The notes beneath the pieces were generated by a model. It was not told where the DNA came from. It made no database searches and saw only the letters and a list, made by a program, of their open reading frames with translations. 64,000 nt of DNA, from NCBI GenBank assembly GCA_964557855.1, contig CAZLBP010000012.1:39236-103235 (forward strand), read 5' to 3'. Source of the stretch: JAJRZL01 sp964557855 (GTDB lineage Bacteria > Zixibacteria > MSB-5A5 > GN15 > FEB-12). The position numbers were made by a program, and so were the translations under genes. Positions 27,601-36,045 of this stretch are shown in pieces (the stretch's first letter is position 1; each line of letters starts with the position of its first letter).

Positions 27601-27774
27601 GGACATGACGGTGAGATCCTGGGAAAACTGGAATACGTAACTGCGATCAACCTGAGCGAACGCACCAAGCTCTTTCAACGCGGCGACTATGAGTTCGTCT
27701 ATGGCATCGGCCGAGAATTTGATAAACTGGGTCGATATATGGGTCACCAGGCTTTCAAAATTGTCGTGCTGCAT
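24583..27774 (-). CDS. Hybrid sensor histidine kinase, GAF plus four PAS domains
   Basis: Soluble signalling kinase of 1063 residues, no membrane segment. Domains in order: GAF (about 10-172), PAS (180-300), PAS (303-425), PAS (430-553), PAS (557-680), HisKA with phospho-acceptor H703 in GGLAHDFNNLL, HATPase (about 800-912, with NADQAM, DEGTGIP and GSGLGLATAYS boxes), then a receiver (933-1055) with D989 and K1040. The GGLAHDFNN H-box places it with NtrB-like and PAS-hybrid kinases. AAGAGGAG precedes the ATG. It is a single gene, convergent with the metal permease gene. The signal is unknown; the cysteines at 223, 234 and 241 in the first PAS domain could be redox or metal sensitive. Confidence 0.94.
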   Translation of the reverse strand: MQHDNFESLVTHISTQFIKFSADAIDELIVAALKELGAFAQVDRSYVFQFSQDLTVMSNTHEWCAAGIQAERHGLQNVPMEQLPFFSEIIRRREVFHVPSVAELDAAEVPEKNEFERQQIKSLICVPMILEDALVGFVGFDSVREEKTWSDKHIALLKIVGEIFVNALERKKAQGQIQHQNRFLENVIESLTHPFLVVNADDYTVALANSAAGVPSGYHGQKCYELRRDRSEPCESDTRPCLVREVQAKRGPVRFEVEGAGEKQGRMYAYHGYPILDADGNVRQVIEYSLDITERKQAEAALQENEELLRTIFEAAQEAIIAINDQGLVTLFNPAAEKMFGRSYLEMAGHHLNCLMPEEYRENHNRFVRSYFQTGSPSEAIGRLMELPGLRSDGTTFPMEISLSACRRGADQLVIAVARDITARKATEEALRQSEIRNRTVLQTAVDAVITVDTEGTIETVNPAVEKLFGYTSRELIGNNVKILMPEPHQSRHDEYIKRYLETGVPRVIGTGREVLARRKDGSTFPAELSVAEMQVGDRRLLTGVIRNITQRKRAEAALRDSEEKFREIAEMMPVGLFETDAAGVITFANKKAFEYSGYRHDDLKRGITALELIVPNDRDRIQRNFYRVLAGERLGPNDYTALRKDGSTFPVTVHSGCILKDGKPAGLRGVVVNITDRTKLEMERLKAEKLESVGILAGGLAHDFNNLLTGIMGNISLARHEVSQETQIERWLEEAEQAAIEAKSLTQQLLTFSKGGEPVKEVTEVDRLLRDAVSFALRGSNVKSQFLLEEPVRPVEIDTGQIRQVIHNLVVNADQAMPEGGTIRIGADNETIPSRDSRPLSPGEYVVISIKDEGTGIPQKYLPKIFDPYFTTKQSGSGLGLATAYSIIQKHNGFIEVESQVGEGTHIRVYLPACGESKITDDKKPNTVPSGTGRVLVMDDEEFIRELAGQVLERFGYEVDCAEDGTVAIDLFRAAQEAGTPYRAVILDLTIPGGMGGKETIRALRKLDPQIKAVVSSGYSNDPVMANYAQNGFDSVVPKPYRPSELGQVIHELLTSSKPVPT

Positions 27775-28175
27775 TAACTCCTCTTGATCATTCCTTGGCT
27801 ATCTGTTGCGATATGGCGAGGTGGTAGCTGCCGGCATAGATTTTGACCGATTCCATCCGATTCTGTCTATGTGAATGCAACCCCGGGTGAGAACATGGGG
27901 GCGGGAGTACTTCAGATATGCCAGTCAATTGTCCCACTTGCACTTACTTTGAGCCTGAACCGACTTTCACTGTCCGATCAGGCATTCTCCTATGTAACAC
28001 GGTCCTATTGCTGGTTTATCGGCAAAAATGCAAAACCAGTTAACCCCTGTTTTGAAGAAAAGCCTTGGTGTTTTTCTGACCGTCCGGAACGACTGAATAT
28101 GGTAAAAAGAATCTGCCGGCTGACCGCAGTCAGCCAGCAGACGCCTCGCTTTGTATCTTGTTGGCTGGGTTAACC
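27775..28175. other. 400 bp intergenic gap, no gene supported
   Basis: This gap lies between the kinase gene and the prohibitin-like gene, both on the minus strand. A 100-residue plus-strand frame at 27871-28173 has no ribosome site, a mixed composition and no recognisable motif, so it is not called. A CTGACCGCAGTCAG inverted repeat lies near 28119-28132. No member of the intergenic hairpin families was spotted here. Confidence 0.5.
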
Positions 28176-28991
28176 TTACTTGTTGTCGCCACCCAGAATG
28201 ATGGGCAGACTGCCGGCGTCGTTGCCGACAATTACGACCTTCGTGTTGGGCGATTCGGCTATCTTGAGCGTCGCCTCAATCCCCTTCCATTTCAAAAGCG
28301 ATTCGGTAATACCCGCCGACACGATCTTCTGGAAATCGGCAATACCCTGCGCTTCAATACGCTTTCGCTCGGCCTCCAGTCTTTCTTTCTCGATCGTAAA
28401 CTCCATTTTCTGTGCTTCCTGGTCGGCCGTCAGCTTGAAATTGATCGCCTCCGATATCTTTTCCGGTATGGTCACGTCACGCAGGAGAACATTCTCAATG
28501 GTTATGTGGTTTTCCGCCATTTCAGACCTGAGGCTCTCCTTGATCCGATCGGCCACTTCTTCTCGTTTGGTCGAGTAGATCTCCTCCGGTTTGTAAGTGC
28601 CGGCCACGCTGCGGGCAATGCCTCGCACGGTCGGCGCCACCTTAACATCGTAATAGTTCGGACCGATAGTCACCTGTAGAGAATCCAGTCGACTTGTCAT
28701 CGGACGATAGAGAATCGACACTTCCATGCGTATCGTCGCGCCATCCGAAGAAAGGACCGTCAGCTTCTCCATCCGCTCCTGCAACTGAATCTGATAGACA
28801 AATATGCTGTTCCAGGGCATATGCCAGTTGAAACCTTCATCGTAAATCTTACCCAATTCGGTTCCGCCGCCGAACTTCGAATAGAAGACACCCCGGTGTC
28901 CTGACGGCACCTGAGTTCCGCATCCGACCATCCCCAACGCCAGCACGGCGATTATGAGAATGGGCAGGTGTTTGAATTGTGATCTGTTCAT
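28176..28991 (-). CDS. Prohibitin/SPFH-domain lipoprotein
   Basis: SPFH (prohibitin/Band-7) family scaffold protein, 271 residues. The N-terminus reads as a lipoprotein signal with lipobox MVGC (Cys at residue 24) instead of the usual uncleaved anchor helix. The SPFH domain runs from about 28 to 190 (GHRGVFYSKFGG, YDEGFNWHMPW, VAPTVRGIARSVAGTY, LLRDVTIPEKI). It is followed by a charged helical coiled-coil segment (QKMEFTIEKERLEAERKRIEAQG, about 195-220) that would drive ring assembly. A strong AAGGAGGAG site lies before the ATG. It is a single gene. In other bacteria such proteins organise membrane microdomains or control FtsH-type proteases; neither partner is adjacent. Confidence 0.9.
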   Translation of the reverse strand: MNRSQFKHLPILIIAVLALGMVGCGTQVPSGHRGVFYSKFGGGTELGKIYDEGFNWHMPWNSIFVYQIQLQERMEKLTVLSSDGATIRMEVSILYRPMTSRLDSLQVTIGPNYYDVKVAPTVRGIARSVAGTYKPEEIYSTKREEVADRIKESLRSEMAENHITIENVLLRDVTIPEKISEAINFKLTADQEAQKMEFTIEKERLEAERKRIEAQGIADFQKIVSAGITESLLKWKGIEATLKIAESPNTKVVIVGNDAGSLPIILGGDNK

Positions 28992-29357
28992 GTAGTTCTC
29001 CTCCTTAATGGTTATTCTTCCTCGCTTATACGTTACTATACTGATGATAAATACACATATTCAACAAAAAGAGAGTGCGATTTCGCGGTTGTAGAGTGAT
29101 ATAGCCTGGATTATTCATGAACTGTAAAAAGTAAGGACGGCAGTCTGTATAACAAGTCCAGATTATGAGACTTTGTGGTTCGACTCCGCTCACCATGACT
29201 CAAATCCTGTCACCTTGAGCGGAAATACGGTCTTTAATGTCAAATAGAAACAGGATCGAACCGCTGTCGCCCGCCGCTTGCGGTGGGTTCTCCACACTGC
29301 TGGACCAACTTTCCCTGTTTGATCCGCCTGCCGTCCAACTGAGCTGACCGATCGCCC
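28992..29357. other. 366 bp intergenic gap, nothing recognised
   Basis: AT-rich near 29030-29170. It should contain the promoter of the minus-strand prohibitin-like gene and the 3' end of the orphan lipoprotein transcript. A minus-strand frame that runs 29200-29475 overlaps the lipoprotein gene in another frame and is not supported. No hairpin-family member was found. Confidence 0.4.
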
Positions 29358-30383
29358 CTACTGTCTCACCCGATACGGGACGCACCAGCCGAACCAGTTG
29401 GTACCGATGGTATCCGGCGGCGTGCCGCCCGGGATGTAGAAGCGGCGGATTTCCTGCATAAACAGCAGATTCCAATTGTCAAGATTATCGACTGGCGTAT
29501 CTATTGTATCGACGTACGTGGCGCTGTCTGAGCGAGTCATTACCTCTTGCCGAAAACCCTCTTCCGTCAAGGCGCTCACGATCTGATAGTACGAACGGTC
29601 GGGGACCCCGCTCGCGGTCAGGTACAGGTCGTCGTTCTCGTCAATCACTCCCAACTGATCCACGCGGCGGTAGTTAAACCGACTGAATCCGACTGTGGTA
29701 TCGGTTTCGCCGGTGGTGATGTTCTCGAAGTATACTTTGTACCGAAACTTCTCGTAGCCCTGCGTATCGCCGCGAAACGACGTTCCGCCCGCCCCCGGCT
29801 TCACGATCATTTGTATCGGAGGCTCGGGGCGGCCGCCGTTATACCCCCACAGCTTCCAGCCCAAAAACGGCTGGCTGTCCGTTCCCAGCTTCAGAAAGTA
29901 CCCGTACCTGGTGATCAACCGTACTTCGGACCGGACAGTCGTGTCCGTCGCGGTCATCCGATGAATACTGACAAAGAACCGATCATCGACAATCGCCTCG
30001 GCGTCCCACAGAATACCCAGCGAGCCGTCGTAGTCATGCTGCAATATGTACGAATACCGGTTGACTGAGTCAAACCGCACCGAATCGACGAATACGGTTA
30101 CTTCTATGCTTCGCTGCATCGAATCCACCAATACCCGGTATGCGGCGTCATCGAACGGAATCTGGAACGGGTCCTCGAGAAACAGGTTGTCGGTCCGGAA
30201 CAGCTCGCGGCCCTCTTCAGAATCATAGATATACTGGACGAGGACGTCGCGGTCGAACAGCACCGTCGTTTCCCGCTCCTCGCAGCCGGCCAACGTCAAT
30301 ACGGCAATCAACAACACGCCCAACATGCTGATCAGATGCGGCCGTATCTTGTTCGCCGTGTGCTGACATTCCTGTTGCCGCAT
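29358..30383 (-). CDS. Orphan lipoprotein
   Basis: Not recognised. The 341-residue product has a basic start, a hydrophobic stretch and the lipobox LAGC (Cys at residue 34), so it is probably a lipoprotein. If translation begins at the internal Met near residue 20, the signal is of more usual length. The mature part is rich in Asp, Thr, Tyr and beta-prone segments (FDSVNRYSYILQHDYDG, YGYFLKLGTDSQPFLGWKLWGYNGG) and has no clear domain. GGAGGAGG precedes the start and lies at the very end of uvrB, two bases upstream, so it is translated from the uvrB transcript. Confidence 0.78.
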   Translation of the reverse strand: MRQQECQHTANKIRPHLISMLGVLLIAVLTLAGCEERETTVLFDRDVLVQYIYDSEEGRELFRTDNLFLEDPFQIPFDDAAYRVLVDSMQRSIEVTVFVDSVRFDSVNRYSYILQHDYDGSLGILWDAEAIVDDRFFVSIHRMTATDTTVRSEVRLITRYGYFLKLGTDSQPFLGWKLWGYNGGRPEPPIQMIVKPGAGGTSFRGDTQGYEKFRYKVYFENITTGETDTTVGFSRFNYRRVDQLGVIDENDDLYLTASGVPDRSYYQIVSALTEEGFRQEVMTRSDSATYVDTIDTPVDNLDNWNLLFMQEIRRFYIPGGTPPDTIGTNWFGWCVPYRVRQ

Positions 30384-30385
30384 GG

Positions 30386-32416
30386 CTACTTCCTCCTCCC
30401 TTTCTTCTTCGTGTCCTTGAGACGCTGTATTTCGTCCCTGATCAATGCTGCCGTTTCGAATTCCAGATTCTCGGCCGCCCGTTTCATGGCTTTCAGCATA
30501 AACGCGATCTGATCTTCGGTGCTCATCAGATCGAAATTGCTCGGCTTCTCGAATTTCTCTTCGACGACAACTTTGGTGTCCGCAAACTGGGTGGACCGCA
30601 GGATTTCTTCCCTTGATTTGAAAATCGTTTCGGGGTCAATGCCGTGTTTCTTGTTATAAGCCATCTGTTTTTTCCGGCGACGGTTGGTCTCGTCTATCGC
30701 CCTGCGCATCGACTCGGTAATCGTATCGGCGTAGAGAATGACTTCGCCGTTCTTGTTCCGAGCCGCCCGGCCGACCGTTTGTATCAACGACCGCTCCGAT
30801 CGCAAAAAACCCTCTTTGTCGGCGTCGAGGATGGCCACCAGCGATACCTCCGGCAAGTCCAGTCCTTCCCGTAACAGATTGACTCCCACCAGCACGTCGA
30901 ACTGCGCCAGGCGTAAGTCACGAATGATGCCCGTGCGATCGATTGAATCGATCTCACTGTGCAAATACCTGACGCGTATATCCGTGCGAGACATGTAATC
31001 CGTCAGATCCTCGGCCATACGTTTGGTCAATGTGGTAACCAGCACCCGTTCGCCCTTACCGGCTCGCACCTTTGCCTGCTCCAGCAAATCATCCACCTGT
31101 GTTCTCAGCGGTTTGACCGTTATCGCCGGGTCGAGCAAACCGGTGGGACGGATGACCTGTTCGACAATAACCCCTTCGCACTTCTCCAGCTCATAGTCGG
31201 CCGGCGTCGCCGAAACATATATGCGCTTCTGAACCAGCTTCTCGAATTCATCGAAGAACAACGGACGGTTGTCCAGCGCCGAAGGCAATCGAAAACCGTG
31301 CTCCACCAAAACTTCCTTCCGACTCCGGTCTCCGGCAAACATGCCCCGCACCTGGGGAACCGTCTGATGTGATTCGTCTATTATCGTCAGAAAATCATTC
31401 GGAAAGAAATCAATAAGCGTAAAGGGCCGCTCGCCGGGTTTGCGACCCGACAGATAGCGAGAGTAGTTCTCTATTCCCGAGCAATAACCGACCTCAGCCA
31501 TCATCTCCAGGTCGTACTTCGTCCGCATTTCCAGCCGCTGCGCCTCGAGCAGCTTGTTGAGCGATCTGAACGTGGTCAGCCTCTCATGAAGCTCCAGTTT
31601 GATCGCTTCGATGGCCTCTTTCAATCGCTCAGGCGATGTTACGAAGTGCTTGGCCGGGTAGATGGCGATACTCTTGCGGTCACTCTTGATCTCCCCGGTT
31701 AACGGATCGATAACCGTTATGCGTTCGATCTCGTCACCAAAGAACTCGATTCGTATCGCATGCTCGAAATACGAGGGGATCAGCTCGATCGTGTCACCGC
31801 GAACGCGGAAATTCCCTCGGGAAAAATCCAGCTCATTTCGATTGTAATGAATATCGATCAATCGACGAATGGCTTCGTCTCGATCCAGTTCCTCTCCGCA
31901 ACGCAATGACAGCATCTGGCGCCGATATTCGTCCGGCGAACCGATTCCGTATATACAGGAGACCGAGGCTACAATTATGACATCCTCCCGCTCCAGCAGT
32001 GAGCTGGTTGCTCGCAGGCGGAGACGGTCAATATCTTCGTTGATATTCGTATCTTTCTCGATGTAGGTATCAGTAGTCGGGAGATAGGCTTCGGGCTGGT
32101 AATAATCGTAGTAGCTGATGAAGAATTCGACGGCGTTGTTCGGAAAGAAGGCTTTCAATTCCCCGTACAACTGCGCCGCCAGAGTCTTGTTGTGGGATAT
32201 GACCAGGGTCGGACGTCCGTACTGCGCAATAACATTGGCTATGGTAAAAGTCTTGCCGGAACCGGTCACCCCCAACAGCGTTTGGTGTTCGTGGCTCGAT
32301 CTCAGACCCGCCAGCAGCTCATTGATGGCTTGCGGCTGGTCTCCTCTTGGCTCGTAGGAGGACTTCAGGTCAAACGGGGAGTCAGCTCTAACTATTGTCT
32401 TTGTACTCTCGGACAT
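30386..32416 (-). CDS. uvrB: UvrABC system protein B
   Basis: DNA-damage recognition helicase of nucleotide excision repair; loads onto DNA with UvrA and recruits UvrC. The 676-residue protein has Walker A GVTGSGKTFT, the beta-hairpin tyrosines in FISYYDYYQPEAYLP, the DESH box in IIDESHQTVPQ, helicase motif VI (QTVGRAARN) and a C-terminal UVR motif (AAENLEFETAALIRDEI) that contacts UvrC. The start is taken as ATG 32416 (MSESTK); the frame stays open for 84 bases upstream without family similarity. An orphan lipoprotein gene follows two bases downstream. rplU is divergent. Confidence 0.97.
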   Translation of the reverse strand: MSESTKTIVRADSPFDLKSSYEPRGDQPQAINELLAGLRSSHEHQTLLGVTGSGKTFTIANVIAQYGRPTLVISHNKTLAAQLYGELKAFFPNNAVEFFISYYDYYQPEAYLPTTDTYIEKDTNINEDIDRLRLRATSSLLEREDVIIVASVSCIYGIGSPDEYRRQMLSLRCGEELDRDEAIRRLIDIHYNRNELDFSRGNFRVRGDTIELIPSYFEHAIRIEFFGDEIERITVIDPLTGEIKSDRKSIAIYPAKHFVTSPERLKEAIEAIKLELHERLTTFRSLNKLLEAQRLEMRTKYDLEMMAEVGYCSGIENYSRYLSGRKPGERPFTLIDFFPNDFLTIIDESHQTVPQVRGMFAGDRSRKEVLVEHGFRLPSALDNRPLFFDEFEKLVQKRIYVSATPADYELEKCEGVIVEQVIRPTGLLDPAITVKPLRTQVDDLLEQAKVRAGKGERVLVTTLTKRMAEDLTDYMSRTDIRVRYLHSEIDSIDRTGIIRDLRLAQFDVLVGVNLLREGLDLPEVSLVAILDADKEGFLRSERSLIQTVGRAARNKNGEVILYADTITESMRRAIDETNRRRKKQMAYNKKHGIDPETIFKSREEILRSTQFADTKVVVEEKFEKPSNFDLMSTEDQIAFMLKAMKRAAENLEFETAALIRDEIQRLKDTKKKGRRK

Positions 32417-32586
32417 ATTCTTACTGTATAAACGCGCCATCCACACATATATGCAATCCCAAAATAGCGGCGTCTTCGGCGCGTATCCACGTAGTTTCAA
32501 CTATCGAGCGGGGGAACTAAGTTCCAATTAAATGGTCTAACAATTGGTCGTTCGCTCGATGAATGACAAATCGGGCAAGTTTAGCC

Positions 32587-32614
32587 TTGACTTACCCGAT
32601 CATATTGTTACCTT
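32587..32614 (+). promoter_or_regulatory. Possible promoter for rplU-bamA-skp-lpxD
   Basis: TTGACT at 32587-32592 and TACCTT at 32609-32614 with a 16 bp spacer, 55 bp before rplU. The -10 box is weak, but TACnTT recurs in other promoter candidates of this window. A GTGATAAGCTAAC sequence further down could be an alternative. Confidence 0.35.
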
Positions 32615-32668
32615 GTCACGCTAACCTGTGATAAGCTAACAACTTCTAATCTGTTTGGGAGATTTGAC

Positions 32669-32980
32669 ATGTATGCCGTCTTCAGTATTGCCGGAAGTCA
32701 GTTCAGCGCTCAGGAAGGAGATGTTCTGAAAGTACCTTCCCTCAAAGCCGAACCGGGCAGCACCATTGAAATCGAAAACGTCCTGTTGGTCAAGAACGCC
32801 GACGATGCTAAGGTCGGAACCCCCACCGTTCCCGATGCGAAAATCGAGGCCGAAGTCGTGAACAGCGGTCTGGACGATCGGGTGACTGTCTACAAATATA
32901 AGCGCCGCACCAAGTATCGTCGCAAACAAGGCCACCGTCAGCCCTTCACGGAAATCAGGATCAAGAAGATAGTGGCTTAA
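32669..32980 (+). CDS. rplU: 50S ribosomal protein L21
   Basis: Large-subunit protein that binds 23S rRNA. The 103-residue chain matches L21 end to end: MYAVFSIAGSQF start, EGDVLKVPSLKAEPG, IENVLLV and the C-terminal basic KRRTKYRRKQGHRQPFTEIRIKKI. The ribosome site is GGGAG before the ATG. L21 is almost always followed by rpmA (L27), but here the next gene, 14 bp on, is bamA. L27 must be encoded elsewhere or be missing from the locus. Confidence 0.95.
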   Translation: MYAVFSIAGSQFSAQEGDVLKVPSLKAEPGSTIEIENVLLVKNADDAKVGTPTVPDAKIEAEVVNSGLDDRVTVYKYKRRTKYRRKQGHRQPFTEIRIKKIVA

Positions 32981-32994
32981 CAAAGTTCGTTATC

Positions 32995-35478
32995 TTGAAT
33001 CTGCGGCGCCAACATACAGCATGTGTTCTCTTGATTGCCTGCGCAATCACGGCTGTGATTCTCCCGCAACCGGTTCAGGCCCAGGGGGAGTTTCGGGTCG
33101 CACAGATTGAAGTCGAAGGTAACCGTATTGCCACGCGATCCTTGATCCTCGGCGTTTCGTCGATATCGGTAGGCACGCCCCTCACTCCGACGGCGGTCGC
33201 TGAGACCATCCGGCGTCTCTACGGACTCGGCATCTTTAAGGACGTAACCATCGAGGCCGAAGATGTTGCCGGCGGCATCAAAGTATATATCATTGTCGAA
33301 GAGCTGCCGAAACTGATCGGCTTGGAATTCCACGGCAATGACAAGATCGATTCCAAGGATCTCAGGGAAAAGCTGAATCTCGGCATCGGCGGCTATATCT
33401 CGCCGTATCTCGTCGAAGACAAGAAGAACCAGATCTACGATATGTATGCGGAAAAGGGGTACTTCCAGGCCGACATCACACCGCGTATGGAATACAATAG
33501 TGATTCCACGGAAGCCATACTGCATTTCGACATAGCCGAAAAATCAAAGGTCAAGGTCGAAAAAGTCGTGGTCACGGGCAACGAACGGGTGGATGACGGT
33601 GACCTGGTCGGCCAAATGCGCAACCGTAAACGAGGCTTCCTCCGCAGCTCCGACTTCGCCCAGAATGAGTACGACGAGGACCTGCAGAAAGTGGTCAACG
33701 AGTTCCATAAGCGTGGCTTCATCGATGCCTATATCAAGTCCGACTCCATGACCATCGATACCGCTCGCAACCGCATGACCATATATCTGGACGTTTACGA
33801 GGGCCCGCAGTACTATTTCGGTGACGTGACCTTTTCCGGGAACGAGGAGCTGTCAACTTCATTTCTGAAAGGGTTTCTCAAATTCGAATCCGGGGACGTC
33901 TTCAACGAAGAAAAGTACGACGAGTCGATCATGGAGCTCGCCTCCGCTTACTATGAGATCGGACATCTCCATGTCCGGATTCTCGATGAACGGTCCACTC
34001 GGGCCGACTCCATAATCGATATCAATTACGAAATCAACGAAGGGCTTCCGTCGCATGTCAGATTCGTCAACATTGTCGGCAACTACAAGACGAAAGAACG
34101 CGTCGTACGGCGTGAGCTCTCCGTCTTGCCGGGTCAGAAATTCAATCGGTCGCTGCTGATTCGCTCCGTCCGGGACGTCATGGCGCTGAACTTCTTCGAA
34201 AACGTCGAGCCGGTACCGATCGATCTGCCCAGCGGTGACGTTGATATTGAATTTCAGGTCAAAGAGAAGCAGACCGGCCAGATATCCGCGGGCGCCGGTT
34301 ACAACAGCCAGGACAAACTGGTCGGCACCTTCGGCATGGGTATTCCCAATTTCAGGGGTAACGGCCAAAGCCTCTCCTTCAGCGTTGATTTCGGCAGCCG
34401 CCGAAATTCCTTCTCGGTCTCGTTCACCGAGCCATGGCTGTTCGGGTACCCGACTTTGCTCGGCGTTAGTGCTTTTGCCCTGAATCGGCGCTGGTTTGAC
34501 GATTACACCGAAGGCCGCACCGGCGGCTCCATTCGCCTGGGCCGCCGACTGCGATGGCCGGACAATTACTTCCGCCTGTACGCTTCCTATGGCCTGGAAC
34601 GAAACCGTTTCTTCGACTTCGATGATACCTTTGAAGCCCAGAATTCCTATAAGTCCAGTTATTACTTCGATGACGCAACCACTCCCGAAAGGGAGTTCGG
34701 TCTCCTGTCTCGAACCACCCATGGTCCATACCCGGGCTCGATCGTGCAATACAACGAAGAGGCCCTGACCGCTTCACGGTTGTCACTCAACCTCATCCGA
34801 GATTCACGAAACCTGCCGGAGTTCGCAACCCGCGGCTCGATTCTGTCGTATCGGATGGAGTTCACGGGCGGTCCGCTCGGTGGTTTCTGGGAGTACCAGA
34901 AACACGAGATCCAGGCCTCGAAATTCATCCCCTTATTCTGGAATGTGGCTTTAGCCGCCAGAGTCCAGTACGGGGTTGTCACTTCTCCGGCCGGGGATGA
35001 CCGCATTCTCATATCCGACCGTTTCACTCCCGGAGGAACGGCCTTCGACGGCGTGGTGCGCGGCTACGATGACGGCAGTCTGACGCCCGATTCTCTCGTG
35101 ACCCAGTCCGATACCAGCTTCTTCTATAGCGATCCCAACGCCGTTGTCGGGGTCGATCAGCCGGTTGATACTACCTTTGCCAATTTCCTGACGCGGGTCC
35201 GAGGTAAGTACATGCTGGTCACGAATCTCGAATTACAGATACCCATTTCGGAACGTCAACTGTACGCTCTGATATTCTTTGATGCCGGCAATTCCTGGCT
35301 GCATCGCGACGATATCAAACCGTTCACCGACCTCTATCGCGGAGCCGGCTTTGGATTTCGCATCGTGGTCCCGGCGATAGGCACAATTGGATTTGACTTT
35401 GGCTATGCTTTTGACGAGGTTGAAGGTCAGGATATCGGATGGAAACCGCACTTTCAGATCGGTACGACTTTTAGGTAG
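32995..35478 (+). CDS. bamA: Outer-membrane protein assembly factor BamA
   Basis: Omp85-family barrel that folds and inserts outer-membrane proteins. The 827-residue product starts at a TTG with a clear signal peptide (cleavage near VQA-QGE, residue 30). Five POTRA repeats follow to about residue 430, each with the VEGN-, GNDKIDS- or GNERVDDG-type start. The Omp85 barrel completes it, with the FxFGxGxPNFRGNG and conserved VRGYDDGS (the VRGY/F loop-6 motif near residue 695) sequences. The C-terminus ends HFQIGTTFR, not with the canonical Phe but one residue away. It sits between rplU and skp, with lpxD next, as in many Gram-negative operons. Confidence 0.95.
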   Translation: MNLRRQHTACVLLIACAITAVILPQPVQAQGEFRVAQIEVEGNRIATRSLILGVSSISVGTPLTPTAVAETIRRLYGLGIFKDVTIEAEDVAGGIKVYIIVEELPKLIGLEFHGNDKIDSKDLREKLNLGIGGYISPYLVEDKKNQIYDMYAEKGYFQADITPRMEYNSDSTEAILHFDIAEKSKVKVEKVVVTGNERVDDGDLVGQMRNRKRGFLRSSDFAQNEYDEDLQKVVNEFHKRGFIDAYIKSDSMTIDTARNRMTIYLDVYEGPQYYFGDVTFSGNEELSTSFLKGFLKFESGDVFNEEKYDESIMELASAYYEIGHLHVRILDERSTRADSIIDINYEINEGLPSHVRFVNIVGNYKTKERVVRRELSVLPGQKFNRSLLIRSVRDVMALNFFENVEPVPIDLPSGDVDIEFQVKEKQTGQISAGAGYNSQDKLVGTFGMGIPNFRGNGQSLSFSVDFGSRRNSFSVSFTEPWLFGYPTLLGVSAFALNRRWFDDYTEGRTGGSIRLGRRLRWPDNYFRLYASYGLERNRFFDFDDTFEAQNSYKSSYYFDDATTPEREFGLLSRTTHGPYPGSIVQYNEEALTASRLSLNLIRDSRNLPEFATRGSILSYRMEFTGGPLGGFWEYQKHEIQASKFIPLFWNVALAARVQYGVVTSPAGDDRILISDRFTPGGTAFDGVVRGYDDGSLTPDSLVTQSDTSFFYSDPNAVVGVDQPVDTTFANFLTRVRGKYMLVTNLELQIPISERQLYALIFFDAGNSWLHRDDIKPFTDLYRGAGFGFRIVVPAIGTIGFDFGYAFDEVEGQDIGWKPHFQIGTTFR

Positions 35479-35505
35479 TAATCACAACTATTGTTGAGGA
35501 GTTAT

Positions 35506-36045
35506 ATGAACACGCTCAAAAAAGTAACTTCGGCTTCACTGTTACTGGCGGCAATCCTCTGTTTCATGGTCTCGGGATCAACGAATGCCCAAGGATTAAA
35601 AATCGGATACATTGCTGACGAGAGACTCTTCAGTGAATACACGGCATTCCAGAAGGCCCAGGAAGAATTCGAAACGGAACAGGTGGCCTGGGAGGACGAA
35701 GCGTCCGCTTTGCAGCAGGAACTGCAGGAACTGATCGACGAGTATGAGAAACAGAAGTTGATCCTGTCCGACGAAAAGAAGCGCGAACGTGAAGCCCGGA
35801 TCCGAACCAAACGAGAAGCCCTCGATGCCTTTACCCGGCAATTGTTTGGCCCCGGCGGTACGGCGGAGCGCAAAGAAGCCGAGCTCATGCAGCCAATCAA
35901 TCAGAATATCCGCAAGGCTATCGAAACGGTGGCGCTGGAAGGTAACTATGACGTCATCTTCACGCTCTCCGGCATAGGGTATATTAAGGAGACGTACGAC
36001 GTTACCGATCGTGTGATTGAAGTACTGGATGAGCTCGAACAGTAA
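35506..36045 (+). CDS. skp: Periplasmic chaperone Skp/OmpH
   Basis: Periplasmic holdase that carries unfolded outer-membrane proteins to BamA. The 179-residue product starts with a signal peptide (cleavage near TNA-QGL, residue 28), then the Skp beta body (LKIGYIADERLFSEY) and two long charged helices (about 45-125) that form the tentacles. The closing segment NYDVIFTLSGIGYI is family-typical. GAGGAG at 35496-35501 precedes the ATG at 35506. It follows bamA by 27 bp and overlaps lpxD by 17 bp. Confidence 0.92.
   Translation: MNTLKKVTSASLLLAAILCFMVSGSTNAQGLKIGYIADERLFSEYTAFQKAQEEFETEQVAWEDEASALQQELQELIDEYEKQKLILSDEKKREREARIRTKREALDAFTRQLFGPGGTAERKEAELMQPINQNIRKAIETVALEGNYDVIFTLSGIGYIKETYDVTDRVIEVLDELEQ

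Noticed and set aside
24583..27774. Hybrid kinase and LuxR regulator as a cognate pair
   Set aside because: They are about 4 kb apart with an unrelated operon between them, and the regulator lacks a phospho-accepting Asp.
27871..28173. 100-residue plus-strand frame in the kinase/prohibitin gap
   Set aside because: No ribosome site, no motif and mixed composition.
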